DNA of 64,000 bases, taken from assembly GCA_012837645.1 (NCBI GenBank), contig DUQU01000043.1, positions 1-64,000 on the forward strand, given 5' to 3'. The notes under the pieces are model-generated. The model was not told the DNA's origin. It did not search any database and saw only the letters and a list, made by a program, of their open reading frames with translations. The DNA is from Acholeplasmataceae bacterium (lineage in GTDB: Bacteria; Bacillota_I; Bacilli_A; Acholeplasmatales; UBA5453). Position 1 is the stretch's first letter. Each line of letters begins with the position of its first letter. Below are positions 44,575 through 52,785 of the stretch, in pieces. The position numbers and the translations under genes are program-made.

Positions 44575-45126
44575 ATGTTAATAGAAGTTTTAAATAAATA
44601 TCAACCTCAAGATGAATTTGAAGAAAATGATAAAAAATTAATGTTAAAGGCTTACCAGCTTTTTAAAGAAGAACTGTTTTACCGATTTCCTTATTTTCAC
44701 TTTACGGTTTCAGCAGTTATCTTTAATGAGGATTTCACTAAAGTACTTTTTATGTATCACAAGATTTATCAAAGCTATGCTTGGGTTGGTGGTCATATGG
44801 ATGGCAGTAAAAACTTAAAAGAAAACTTGTTAAAAGAAGTATTAGAAGAAACGGGATTAGAAAAAGTTAGTTTTGTTAAAGATGAGCCAATTAGCATTGA
44901 GATTTTACCAGTTTTTTTACATAAAAAGGATAATAAGGCGGTCTCCTCTCATGAACACTATAATATTAGTTACGCTTTAAGAGCTTCTGAAAAAGATAAA
45001 TTAATTAATAATGATGCAGAAAGTGAAAGTCTAAAATGGCTTCCTATTTCCCATTTAAAAACTTTTGTAAGTGAAGCAAATATGCTCATAATTTATGATA
45101 AAATTATTAGGAGAGTGTTAAAATGA
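44575..45126 (+). CDS. Nudix hydrolase with variant Nudix box
   Basis: Predicted nucleoside-diphosphate-X hydrolase; substrate unknown. The 183-aa protein has an N-terminal helical extension of about 40 residues, a strand AVIFNEDFTKVLFMYH, and a Nudix box at residues 73-95 (GHMDGSKN...KEVLEETGL). Compared with GX5EX7REUXEEXGU, the first Glu is Lys and the Arg is Lys, but the catalytic EUXEE core is kept. AAGGAG precedes the ATG. It overlaps the gph gene by ATGA. Confidence 0.88.
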   Translation: MLIEVLNKYQPQDEFEENDKKLMLKAYQLFKEELFYRFPYFHFTVSAVIFNEDFTKVLFMYHKIYQSYAWVGGHMDGSKNLKENLLKEVLEETGLEKVSFVKDEPISIEILPVFLHKKDNKAVSSHEHYNISYALRASEKDKLINNDAESESLKWLPISHLKTFVSEANMLIIYDKIIRRVLK

Positions 45127-45776
45127 AAAAGTTGATTATTTTTGATTTAGATGGTACTTTGCTGGATACATTAACCGATATTACAAATAGTGTTAATGAT
45201 ACTTTAAAGCATTATGGAAAGTCTTTAAGAACTGAAGAAGAAATTAAATACTTATTAGGATTTGGCCCCCAACATTTAATAGAAAAAAGCTTTGATAAAA
45301 GTTTTAGTGAAGAGGAGTTTAAAGAAGTATATAAGTTTTATGATGAAAGATACGCTCTTAACCAAAACATCTTTACTAAGCCTTATTCTGGTATTATTGA
45401 ACTTCTTAACATTTTAAAGAAAGATTATCTTTTGGCTGTTTGCTCCAACAAACAAGATCATTTAACAAAGTCTTTAATAAAGACTGTTTTTCCTAATCTT
45501 TTTAGTGTTGTTGTCGGTGCCAACCCTTACCAAAGAAAGCCAAACCCGGAGATGCCCAATTATATAATGGAAAAGTTAAATGTCACTCCCAAAGAGACAC
45601 TTTTTATTGGTGATACTAGCGTCGATATTAAAACGGCTCTTAATGCCAAGATAGATGTAGTTGCGGTATTATGGGGCTTTAGAAAAAAAGCGGACTTAGT
45701 CGCTTTTAATCCTAATGCTTTTATTAAAGAACCTTTAGAGTTACTGGAACTTTTAAAAAAACGTTTTAACAATTAA
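45123..45776 (+). CDS. gph: HAD-superfamily hydrolase, phosphoglycolate phosphatase-like
   Basis: The 217-aa product has DLDGTLLDT (HAD motif I), a helical C1 cap, VCSNKQ (motif II), RKPNPEM (motif III Lys) and FIGDTSVDIKTALNA (motif IV). This matches the Gph/PpaX group, which act on 2-phosphoglycolate or pyrophosphate; the real substrate is not determined. Start overlaps the Nudix stop as ATGA. Its 3' end overlaps by 24 bases the convergent GH13 gene. Confidence 0.85.
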   Translation: MKKLIIFDLDGTLLDTLTDITNSVNDTLKHYGKSLRTEEEIKYLLGFGPQHLIEKSFDKSFSEEEFKEVYKFYDERYALNQNIFTKPYSGIIELLNILKKDYLLAVCSNKQDHLTKSLIKTVFPNLFSVVVGANPYQRKPNPEMPNYIMEKLNVTPKETLFIGDTSVDIKTALNAKIDVVAVLWGFRKKADLVAFNPNAFIKEPLELLELLKKRFNN

Positions 45777-47561
45777 GTAACTAAAAGGAAATAAGTTGAA
45801 ATTTTTTAAAGTTACTTTTTCTTGAGTTTTTAAATTAACGCCACTTAGTGAATAATTAATGGTGCAGTTATTATTAGTAGGGTTAATAAAGATAGTGATG
45901 CTTTCTTTATCTTTTTTTGTTTGATAACCGATGATGTTACTATTATCATCACTATAAATAAATTTAAAATTAGAAGCAGCGAAGCTTTTTTCGTTTTTTC
46001 TTAAGTTAATTAACCACTTAATTTCTTGTAAAAACTGATAATTACCATCTTGCCAGGGCATCGCTCTTCTAGAATCGGGATCACCGCCACCTCCTAGTGC
46101 TAGTTCACCGCCATAATAAAGGCTTGGTGAACCGGGAAAGGAAAATAAAAAGAGATAATATAAAAAGGCTAAATCGAGATTATTACCAGCTCTATTAAGT
46201 ACTCTTTCAGTATCGTGAGATTCGACTAAGTTAAACATCGCTTCTGTAATTTGAAGAGGATAAGCTGTGATGATATTATTAATAATTCGTCTAAATTCTG
46301 AAGCGGTTATCTTTTTAATGGAGTCGTAATTATCTAAGTATTGCCATAAAGAGTAACTAAGTTGATAGTTCATTACGGCATCAAATTGTTCACCTTGGAG
46401 CCAAGGGGAAGCGAAGTCCCAATTTTCTCCGAAAAGAAAAGCCTCGGGATTAATATTTTTAACTGTTTTTCTAAAAAGGCGCCAAAAAGAATGACTAACT
46501 TCATTAGCGACGTCTAAACGCCAGCCATCGATGTTAAATTCTTTTAACCAATAACTAGCAACTGCTAGTAAATGTTGTTGAGTTAAAGGATGATCAACAT
46601 TCCATTTAGGCATTCTTGGGGTGAAGGCGAAAGTTTCGTAAGGTGGTTTTAAGCCGATTTGATGTTTTGGAAGTTTATCTTTAGTCAATTCAAAATTAAT
46701 ATGAGCGTCTTTATCAAGAAAGAAACAATGGTAATATTTGCTTTTTTTACCTTTTTTTAAGACATCTTGCCAAAAAGGATGTAAATAACCGCTATGATTA
46801 AAGACGCCATCTAAAACAACTTTTATTTTTAGAGCGTGAGCCTTGTTAATAAGTGTTTTTAAATCAGCTTTGGTACCGAAACTGGGATCGATTTCAAAGT
46901 AATCAGTAGTATCATATTTGTGAATTGAAGGGCTTTTAAAAAGTGGTGTTAAATAAAGTCCGGTGATACCTAAATCAGCGAGATAGGGGAGTTTTTCAGT
47001 AATTCCTTTTAAATTACCACCCAAGAGCACTTCGTTAGTTATTTTCTCATCTTTTGTGGGCCAAGGAGAAATGTTCTTATTAATATTAGTTTGGGGGCGA
47101 TAAAAACGATCGGGAAAGATTTGGTACCAAACCATTCTTTTTGTCCATGAAGGGACTTTAATAAGATCGCTTTGGTGAAGGTAAGGAAAATTGAAATAGT
47201 TAAAAAGATCGTTTAAATGTTGAGGTTCTTTTTTAAGGTCGATTATTTCTCTAGTACCATAAAGAAATTGTTCATCGATTAAAAAGGCATATTTTATCCG
47301 TTTGATAGAAGGTTTTAAAGAAACAAAAAAATAGTTGTAATAATCATCGCTTAATCTTTTCTCCATAGTAGTGTTTTTATTTTCATTGACCCACTCCCAT
47401 TTGGTTAAAGTTTCATCAAGAGGTTGATAATTAAAGGGATCACCATAAATTACTTTAACTGTTTGAAATTCTTTGGTGGTTTTTAACCAGAGATGGAGGG
47501 TTTCTCTATCGTATAAGTAGGCGTAATTACTTTTGGGTTGATGGAAAAATTTATGATACAT
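45753..47561 (-). CDS. GH13 neopullulanase/cyclomaltodextrinase-type glucosidase
   Basis: Predicted cytoplasmic alpha-glucan hydrolase. The 602-aa product has a CBM34-like N-terminal domain of about 130 residues, VWYQIFPDRFYRP, the barrel regions DGVFNHSG, DGWRLDVANEV (nucleophile Asp), FLFGENWDF (acid Glu) and NLVESHDTERV (third Asp), then a C-terminal beta domain. This is the GH13_20 architecture. No signal peptide, so it acts on imported dextrins. A GTG at 47564 is in frame; GAGGTC precedes the ATG at 47561. It is divergent from the next GH13 gene. Confidence 0.92.
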   Translation of the reverse strand: MYHKFFHQPKSNYAYLYDRETLHLWLKTTKEFQTVKVIYGDPFNYQPLDETLTKWEWVNENKNTTMEKRLSDDYYNYFFVSLKPSIKRIKYAFLIDEQFLYGTREIIDLKKEPQHLNDLFNYFNFPYLHQSDLIKVPSWTKRMVWYQIFPDRFYRPQTNINKNISPWPTKDEKITNEVLLGGNLKGITEKLPYLADLGITGLYLTPLFKSPSIHKYDTTDYFEIDPSFGTKADLKTLINKAHALKIKVVLDGVFNHSGYLHPFWQDVLKKGKKSKYYHCFFLDKDAHINFELTKDKLPKHQIGLKPPYETFAFTPRMPKWNVDHPLTQQHLLAVASYWLKEFNIDGWRLDVANEVSHSFWRLFRKTVKNINPEAFLFGENWDFASPWLQGEQFDAVMNYQLSYSLWQYLDNYDSIKKITASEFRRIINNIITAYPLQITEAMFNLVESHDTERVLNRAGNNLDLAFLYYLFLFSFPGSPSLYYGGELALGGGGDPDSRRAMPWQDGNYQFLQEIKWLINLRKNEKSFAASNFKFIYSDDNSNIIGYQTKKDKESITIFINPTNNNCTINYSLSGVNLKTQEKVTLKNFNLFPFSYLIVKTFF

Positions 47562-47592
47562 CACTAAGACCTCATTTCTTGTTCGTTTGATA

Positions 47593-47606
47593 ATTATATT
47601 TTAACA
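47593..47606 (-). promoter_or_regulatory. Candidate promoter of the neopullulanase-type gene
   Basis: On the minus strand an extended -10 TGTTAAAAT (47606-47598) and, overlapping it, TATAAT (47598-47593). Either could be used. Confidence 0.45.
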
Positions 47607-47641
47607 TAAAAGAATAAAGATGCTTTAAAATAACGGTTTTA

Positions 47642-47650
47642 TGATACAAT
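47642..47650 (+). promoter_or_regulatory. Extended -10 promoter of the alpha-glucosidase gene
   Basis: TGATACAAT (47642-47650), 29 bases before the ATG at 47679. Confidence 0.5.
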
Positions 47651-47678
47651 TTAAATGAAACAAAAAGGGAGGATTAAG

Positions 47679-49382
47679 ATGTTTTATCAAAGGAAATGGT
47701 GGAAAGAAGCGATTGGTTATCAAATTTATTTAAAATCTTTTAAAGATAGTAATAATGATGGTATTGGCGATCTTAATGGAATTAGAGAGAAGCTCCCTTA
47801 TTTAAAAGAATTGGGAATTACTTTAATTTGGATAACACCATTTTACTTATCACCGATGGATGACAATGGTTATGATATTTCTGATTTTTATCAAGTCGAT
47901 CCTGCTTTTGGAAGTTTAGATGACATCAAAAATTTGCTTAAAGAAGCTCATGATATTGGGATTAGAGTGATTGTTGATTTTGTGATGAATCATACTTCTG
48001 ATGAACATCATTGGTTTGTTGAGGCGCGAAAATCAAAGAGTAATAAATATCGAGATTATTATCTTTGGGCAAAAGGAAAAATAGTCGACGGAAAAGAAGT
48101 AGAGCCAACTAATTGGGCTTCTTTTTTTGGTGGTTCTTGTTGGGAAAAAGATGAATTAACTGATGAGTATTACATGAAGATATTTTCTAAAAAAATGCCA
48201 GATTTAAATTATCGTAATCCTGAGGTTAGAAAAGAGATGCAAGAGGTTGCGAAATATTGGTTAGATTTAGGTGTTGATGGATTTAGAATTGACGCTGTTG
48301 CTCATCTTGGTAGAAGTGAAGAATTAATTGATTCCAATTTGAAAACAGATAATAAATATCAACCTGATTGGCGGAAGTTTTCTAATTTGCCAGTTTTATT
48401 TGATTACTTAAAAGAATTTAAGGAGAATGTTTTTGACCATTATGAAATCGTTACTATTGGTGAAGTTGGCGGTGACGCCTCACCGAAAGAAGCGATTGCC
48501 TATGCTGGTTATAAAAATGGTCCTTTAAAGATGGTTTTTAATTTTGATCATTGCTGGAGTAATAATGTTTGGCAACTTGAAAAGAGTAGTGAAACAGTTA
48601 AAGTCGATCTTTTAAATTTAAAACAAGTTTTTGATAAATGGCAAAGGAAGCAATATCAAAAGGCTTGGGCACCTTTATATTGGTTAAATCATGATCACCC
48701 TCGTTTGATGAGCCATTATGGTAATCCCCAAAAAAGATTTTTATCTGGTTCAATGTTGGCTACGGCACTTTACTTTATGTGGGGAACGCCTTTCGTTTAT
48801 CAAGGAGAAGAAATCGGCACCACTAATTACCCTTTTAAAGATATTAGAGAATTTAACGATGTTGGCGTCAAAAATAGTTACGAGAATAGTCTTTTTAAGT
48901 CTTTAGAAGAAGAGAAAAAGTTTATCTTTCAAACCGCTTTAAAATCACGTGATAATGCGAGAACGATAATGAGTTGGAACGCCAGTAAATATGGTGGTTT
49001 TTCCCAAAGTGAGCCTTGGTTTCATCTTCATCCCGACTATAGATCAGTTAATGTTGCGGCTCAACTTGATGATCCGGACTCATTGCTTACTTATTATAAA
49101 AAAGTTTTTGAATTAAGAAAAAGCGAACCTTATTTAAGCACTTTTGTTTATGGAAGTTACCAACAATTGTTAAAAAGAAATCCCCATCTTTATATTTACT
49201 TAAGAGAAAAAGAAAAAAAGATTTTAGTTATTACTAATTTCTTTGATCAAGAAAGGGTAGTTAATTTACCGCGGTTTAAAGTTAAAAAGATTTTATTATC
49301 AAATTATTCCGACACTAGAACTATTTTGGCTAATGTCTTACTAAGGCCTTATGAGAGCATTGTTTATGAGGTGGAAAAATAA
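47679..49382 (+). CDS. GH13 alpha-glucosidase (oligo-1,6-glucosidase-like)
   Basis: Releases glucose from malto- or isomalto-oligosaccharides in the cytoplasm. The 567-aa product starts WWKEAIGYQIYLKSFKDSNNDGIGDLNGI, the GH13_31 hallmark, and has DFVMNHTSDEHHWF, GVDGFRIDAVAHL (nucleophile Asp), VTIGEVGGD (acid Glu) and WLNHDHPR (third Asp; usually N.DQPR). The in-frame ATG at 47655 is only 5 bases after the -10; GGGAGG at 47667-47672 supports 47679. A small ORF follows by TAATG. Specificity (1,4, 1,6 or trehalose-phosphate) cannot be set from sequence. Confidence 0.92.
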   Translation: MFYQRKWWKEAIGYQIYLKSFKDSNNDGIGDLNGIREKLPYLKELGITLIWITPFYLSPMDDNGYDISDFYQVDPAFGSLDDIKNLLKEAHDIGIRVIVDFVMNHTSDEHHWFVEARKSKSNKYRDYYLWAKGKIVDGKEVEPTNWASFFGGSCWEKDELTDEYYMKIFSKKMPDLNYRNPEVRKEMQEVAKYWLDLGVDGFRIDAVAHLGRSEELIDSNLKTDNKYQPDWRKFSNLPVLFDYLKEFKENVFDHYEIVTIGEVGGDASPKEAIAYAGYKNGPLKMVFNFDHCWSNNVWQLEKSSETVKVDLLNLKQVFDKWQRKQYQKAWAPLYWLNHDHPRLMSHYGNPQKRFLSGSMLATALYFMWGTPFVYQGEEIGTTNYPFKDIREFNDVGVKNSYENSLFKSLEEEKKFIFQTALKSRDNARTIMSWNASKYGGFSQSEPWFHLHPDYRSVNVAAQLDDPDSLLTYYKKVFELRKSEPYLSTFVYGSYQQLLKRNPHLYIYLREKEKKILVITNFFDQERVVNLPRFKVKKILLSNYSDTRTILANVLLRPYESIVYEVEK

Positions 49383-49849
49383 TGGAGTATTTTTATTTTG
49401 CTTTAGGGGTGATTGCAGTTGCGGTAATAATTTTCGTTATTATTAATCGTCATTATCACAGTAAGGTTGCTAAAATAGTCCAAGCCTTAGAAAAGTTAGG
49501 TGATTTAAAAAAAGCTGATAGCAGCAGTTACCATTATGATTTAACAATCGCGGAGACAATTTACCAAATTAAAATTATTAATACTTATAGTTATCAAGAA
49601 TTATCTTTTAATTCTAATTCTCATTGGCAGTTAAAGCCAAGTAAAAAAATTAAACTTATTTCCCCAGGGGGATTTGATAAGAGATTAGGAGTTAAAATTA
49701 TTATTCCTTTAAATACTCCTGCTAAAATCGTTAAATATTTAAATGAAAATGAAATTGCTTTTGTGGAGCCTTTAGAAAAATGTTTTAGTTATTATCTTAT
49801 TACTAAAGAAAATATTTCTTTTATAAAAAGGATAAAAAAAGAGGCCTAA
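49382..49849 (+). CDS. Unknown 155-aa single-pass membrane protein
   Basis: One N-terminal hydrophobic helix (about residues 4-21, FYFALGVIAVAVIIFVII) followed by a soluble domain rich in beta strands with lysines (HWQLKPSKKIKLISPGGFDKRLGVKIIIPL). The SPGGFDKRLGVKI patch resembles a small endonuclease-like module, but I cannot name the family. It is coupled to the alpha-glucosidase by TAATG and its stop overlaps by 4 bases the convergent ispG stop. Confidence 0.7.
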   Translation: MEYFYFALGVIAVAVIIFVIINRHYHSKVAKIVQALEKLGDLKKADSSSYHYDLTIAETIYQIKIINTYSYQELSFNSNSHWQLKPSKKIKLISPGGFDKRLGVKIIIPLNTPAKIVKYLNENEIAFVEPLEKCFSYYLITKENISFIKRIKKEA

Positions 49850-49854
49850 GCCTC
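49834..49854 (-). terminator. ispG terminator containing its stop codon
   Basis: GAGGC (49841-49845), loop CTAA (49846-49849), GCCTC (49850-49854). On the minus strand the stem is followed by seven Ts (49840-49834). The ispG stop TAG and the opposing gene's TAA both fall in the loop. Confidence 0.75.
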
Positions 49855-50886
49855 AAATTCATCGATCATTTTAATTAAAGTATCGTAGACTTCATCCTCT
49901 TTAACTTTCGTGACAATCTCTCCTTTTTTAAAGATTACCGCGACTCCTTTTCCGCCAGCAATACCAATATCGGCATGTTTAGCTTCGCCAGGTCCGTTAA
50001 CTCGGCAGCCCATTACCGCGACGGTAATGTTTTTTTTAATAGTAGTTAAATATTGTTCAATTTGTTTCGCGATTGGAATCATATTGTATTCTAATCTCCC
50101 ACAAGTAGGGCAACTAATCAAATTAGGAACATTTTCAATGAGATTTAAGTTTTTTAAGATTTCTTTGGCCGCTCTTATTTCTAATTCAGGTTTATCGGTT
50201 AAAGAAACCCTAATAGTAGAACCGAGGCCTTCATTTAAAACAATCCCAATTCCCATCGCACTTTTAATAGAACCACTAAAAAGCGTCCCCGCTTCCGTGA
50301 CACCAACGTGAAGAGGATAGTTAAAGCTTTTGCTCGCTAGTCGATAAGCATTAATCATCGTTTCCATATTGGTTGCTTTTAAAGATAAAACAATGTCATA
50401 AAAGTTTAATTCTTCTAAAATATCGATATGGTATTTTGCGGTTTTGACCATGTTTTCAGGGGTTGGTTCTAAGTTGTCCATCATTGAACCACTATTAACA
50501 CCGATTCTAATGGGAATGTTTTTTTCTTGACAAGCATTAACAACCAATTTAACTTTTTCGCGGTCGTTAATATTGCCAGGATTTAATCTAATCTTATCAA
50601 CGCCTTGATTGATCGCTTCCAAAGCGAGCTTGTAGTTAAAGTGGATATCAGCAACCAACGGGATAGTGATTTGTTTTTTTATTTCTCCGAGTGCTAAGGC
50701 GTCACGCTTGTTTAAAACAGCTACTCTTACTATTTCACAACCTGCTTTTGTAAGAAGGTTTATTTGTTCAACAGTTTTAGCAACTTCAAATGTTTTAGTA
50801 TTAGTCATCGACTGGATATAAACTTTATTATTTCCGCCTAGTACTAAATTACCTACTTTAACGGAGCGTGTCCTTGTTCTTGTCAT
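49846..50886 (-). CDS. ispG: 4-hydroxy-3-methylbut-2-en-1-yl diphosphate synthase (IspG/GcpE)
   Basis: Sixth enzyme of the MEP isoprenoid pathway, a [4Fe-4S] reductase. The 346-aa product has SVKVGNLVLGGNNKVYIQSMTNT, the TIM-barrel motifs VADIHFNYKLAL and KIRLNPGNI, and the cluster ligands in ISCPTCGR and VMGCRVNGPGEAKHADIGIAGG. It is the short bacterial form without the plant insert. The gene implies that the organism makes isoprenoids by the MEP route. Transcribed from its own extended -10 promoter; a compact terminator overlaps its stop. Confidence 0.96.
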   Translation of the reverse strand: MTRTRTRSVKVGNLVLGGNNKVYIQSMTNTKTFEVAKTVEQINLLTKAGCEIVRVAVLNKRDALALGEIKKQITIPLVADIHFNYKLALEAINQGVDKIRLNPGNINDREKVKLVVNACQEKNIPIRIGVNSGSMMDNLEPTPENMVKTAKYHIDILEELNFYDIVLSLKATNMETMINAYRLASKSFNYPLHVGVTEAGTLFSGSIKSAMGIGIVLNEGLGSTIRVSLTDKPELEIRAAKEILKNLNLIENVPNLISCPTCGRLEYNMIPIAKQIEQYLTTIKKNITVAVMGCRVNGPGEAKHADIGIAGGKGVAVIFKKGEIVTKVKEDEVYDTLIKMIDEFEA

Positions 50887-50901
50887 TTTATCACCAACTC
50901 G

Positions 50902-50910
50902 ATTATATCA
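50902..50910 (-). promoter_or_regulatory. Extended -10 promoter of ispG
   Basis: TGATATAAT on the minus strand (50910-50902), 16 bases before the ATG. The identical nonamer precedes prfB and glgP. Confidence 0.6.
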
Positions 50911-50995
50911 TGTTTGCTTTTTAGGGAGAAAGAAAATAACTTTTCAGTTATAATAAGAGAAAGAGAGAAGAACAAGGCTTAAAAAATAATTTTAC

Positions 50996-51024
50996 TTGCT
51001 TAAATAAAGTAATTTTGTTATAAT
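50996..51024 (+). promoter_or_regulatory. rpmG promoter
   Basis: TTGCTT (50996-51001), 17 bases, TATAAT (51019-51024) with TG at 51016-51017. A further TATAAT lies at 50949-50954 without a clear partner. Confidence 0.7.
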
Positions 51025-51050
51025 TTTTTAGAACGCTTGGAGGAGTTAAA

Positions 51051-51200
51051 ATGCGAGACTTAGTGAAATTATTATGTACTGAATGTGGCGAAGAAAACTA
51101 CTATACAGATAAAAATAAAAGAAATACGCCCAACCGTCTAGAATTTAAAAAACACTGTCCTAGATGTCGTAAACATACGTTACATAGAGAAAAAAGATAA
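51051..51200 (+). CDS. rpmG: Ribosomal protein bL33, zinc-binding form
   Basis: A 49-aa basic protein of the large ribosomal subunit: [18 protein letters not shown], then [20 protein letters not shown]. The two CxxC pairs (C9/C12 and C36/C39) form a zinc ribbon, so this is the C+ version. GGAGG lies 7 bases before the ATG. It has its own promoter and a terminator. Confidence 0.95.
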   Translation: MRDLVKLLCTECGEENYYTDKNKRNTPNRLEFKKHCPRCRKHTLHREKR

Positions 51201-51225
51201 CTATTCTTGGAATAGTCTTTTTTTT
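51200..51225 (+). terminator. rpmG terminator
   Basis: ACTATTC (51200-51206), loop TTG, GAATAGT (51210-51216), then C and eight Ts. The MATE gene begins 14 bases after it, so that gene depends on readthrough or an unseen promoter. Confidence 0.85.
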
Positions 51226-51238
51226 GTAAGGTGAAGAA

Positions 51239-52648
51239 ATGAAAATTAAAAAGTTCTTTGGTGATAAAGCTTTTTATAAATTAGCTTTAGGGTTAATTAT
51301 CCCCGTTATTATCCAACAGCTTATTTTATCAATTGCTGGTTATGTTGATAATTTTATTATTAATGGTTATGATTCTGTCGCTTATGCTGGAGTGTCAGTA
51401 GCGAATAGATTCATTTTTATTGTTAATTTCTTTTGGATTGGTATCGCAGCGGGAATTAGTATTTTTGTCGCTCAATACTTTGGTGCGAAAATGGAAAAGC
51501 ACATTACCGGTACCATTCAATTAGGAATAATATTAAGTTTAATCTTCGGGGTTATTTCTTTTTTCTTAATCTATTATTTTGGTCCAGTGATGATAAAGTT
51601 GTTTTTTAAAGAACAAAACAGTGATGACCTTCTGGCGATTGGTTTTGGGATTGAATATATTAAAGTAATTTCTTATGGCTCGGTTATTATTTTGCTTAAT
51701 TTTATGGTTTCAACAATTTACCGTTCTTTAAGCAAGCCTAAGATTCCTTTAATAGCGGGAGTTATTGGAATAAGCGCTAATATTATTATGAATTATATTT
51801 TTATTTATGGTTATTTAGGAGTCGCGGAAATGGGTGCCAAGGGTGCTGCTTTAGCGACGGTTATTTCCAAAGGAATTGAACTTTCAATATTAGTCTTTAT
51901 TGCTTTTTACTACCAAAAAGATGGTTATGCTTATAAGATCTTTAAAAAGTTTTATCTTCAAAAGAGTTTAGTTATAGGTTATCTTAAAAAAGGATTACCA
52001 GTAATTGCTAATGAAATATTGTGGGCTTTTGGAGTGACTCTTTTTGCTTTATTTATCACCAATCACAATATTGAATGGATTATTGCTTATGGCTACTCTC
52101 AAAATGTCACCGATCTCTTTTTTGTTTATTATTCAGGGATGGCGGTGGGAACGTCCGTTTTAATTGGTAAAACTTTAGGAGAAAGTGACTTTACAAAAGC
52201 AAAAGACTATTTTAATAAATTGTTAGGTCTAATGTTTATTTCTAATTTTATCGCGATGATTTTAATGGTGGGGGCTTCACCGCTTTTATTACATTTTTTA
52301 GCAGGTAATAAAGAAATATTTATGTTGTCTTATAAATTGATTTTACTTAATGTCGCTTTTATTGTTATTTATGGTTATACAGCAATGTGTTATTATACAT
52401 TAAGGGCTGGTGGAGATTCTTTAAGAGCTTTCTTAATCGATCAACTTCCTGCCTATTTAGTAGGGCTTCCCATCGTGATTTTCTTAAGTTTTATGGAACC
52501 AACTTGGGGTTTAGGTTTACCGCTGATCTTCTTGCTAAGTAAACTAAGTGACCTTGTTAAAGTGTTTTTCTCGCATTACAATATTAAAAAAGGAACTTGG
52601 TTAAAAAATATCGCTATTGAAAAACCAAAAGCAATTTTAGAAACTTAA
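51239..52648 (+). CDS. MATE-family efflux transporter
   Basis: Predicted cation-coupled drug or metabolite exporter. The 469-aa product has about 12 hydrophobic helices, with internal similarity of the two halves (LIIPVIIQQLILSIAGYVDNFIIN near the start; KKGLPVIANEILWAFGVTLFALF near residue 245), as typical of the NorM/DinF clan. Substrate unknown. AAGGTG precedes the ATG. It is followed by a terminator and then the heat-shock operon. Confidence 0.92.
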   Translation: MKIKKFFGDKAFYKLALGLIIPVIIQQLILSIAGYVDNFIINGYDSVAYAGVSVANRFIFIVNFFWIGIAAGISIFVAQYFGAKMEKHITGTIQLGIILSLIFGVISFFLIYYFGPVMIKLFFKEQNSDDLLAIGFGIEYIKVISYGSVIILLNFMVSTIYRSLSKPKIPLIAGVIGISANIIMNYIFIYGYLGVAEMGAKGAALATVISKGIELSILVFIAFYYQKDGYAYKIFKKFYLQKSLVIGYLKKGLPVIANEILWAFGVTLFALFITNHNIEWIIAYGYSQNVTDLFFVYYSGMAVGTSVLIGKTLGESDFTKAKDYFNKLLGLMFISNFIAMILMVGASPLLLHFLAGNKEIFMLSYKLILLNVAFIVIYGYTAMCYYTLRAGGDSLRAFLIDQLPAYLVGLPIVIFLSFMEPTWGLGLPLIFLLSKLSDLVKVFFSHYNIKKGTWLKNIAIEKPKAILET

Positions 52649-52670
52649 AATATTAATAAAGTAATTTTAG

Positions 52671-52700
52671 GGCGTCTTTTTGAGAAGACGCTATTTTTTT
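52671..52700 (+). terminator. Terminator after the MATE gene
   Basis: GCGTCTT (52672-52678), a 6-base loop, AAGACGC (52685-52691) and a T-run to 52700, just upstream of the hrcA promoter. Confidence 0.85.
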
Positions 52701-52711
52701 GCACTTATTAG

Positions 52712-52740
52712 TTGACAGTGCCAAGAAAGTAAGTTATAAT
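52712..52740 (+). promoter_or_regulatory. hrcA operon promoter
   Basis: TTGACA (52712-52717), exactly 17 bases, TATAAT (52735-52740). A perfect vegetative consensus with no TG element. Confidence 0.9.
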
Positions 52741-52744
52741 CTTG

Positions 52745-52771
52745 ATAGCACTAAAAGAGTGCGGGTGCTAA
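52745..52771 (+). promoter_or_regulatory. CIRCE operator
   Basis: ATAGCACTA (52745-52753), a 9-base spacer, GGGTGCTAA (52763-52771), against the consensus TTAGCACTC-N9-GAGTGCTAA: two mismatches in the left arm, one in the right. It covers the expected start point, so HrcA binding would block the promoter directly. Confidence 0.88.
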
Positions 52772-52785
52772 AAGAGGTGAGAAGG

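Noticed and set aside
50949-50954. TATAAT as a further promoter between ispG and rpmG
   Set aside because: No -35 or TG element and no ORF or RNA structure downstream before the better rpmG promoter.
52699-52785. Upstream extension of hrcA as N-terminal sequence
   Set aside because: It overlaps the promoter and CIRCE and would be mostly untranscribed; the family start is at 52786.
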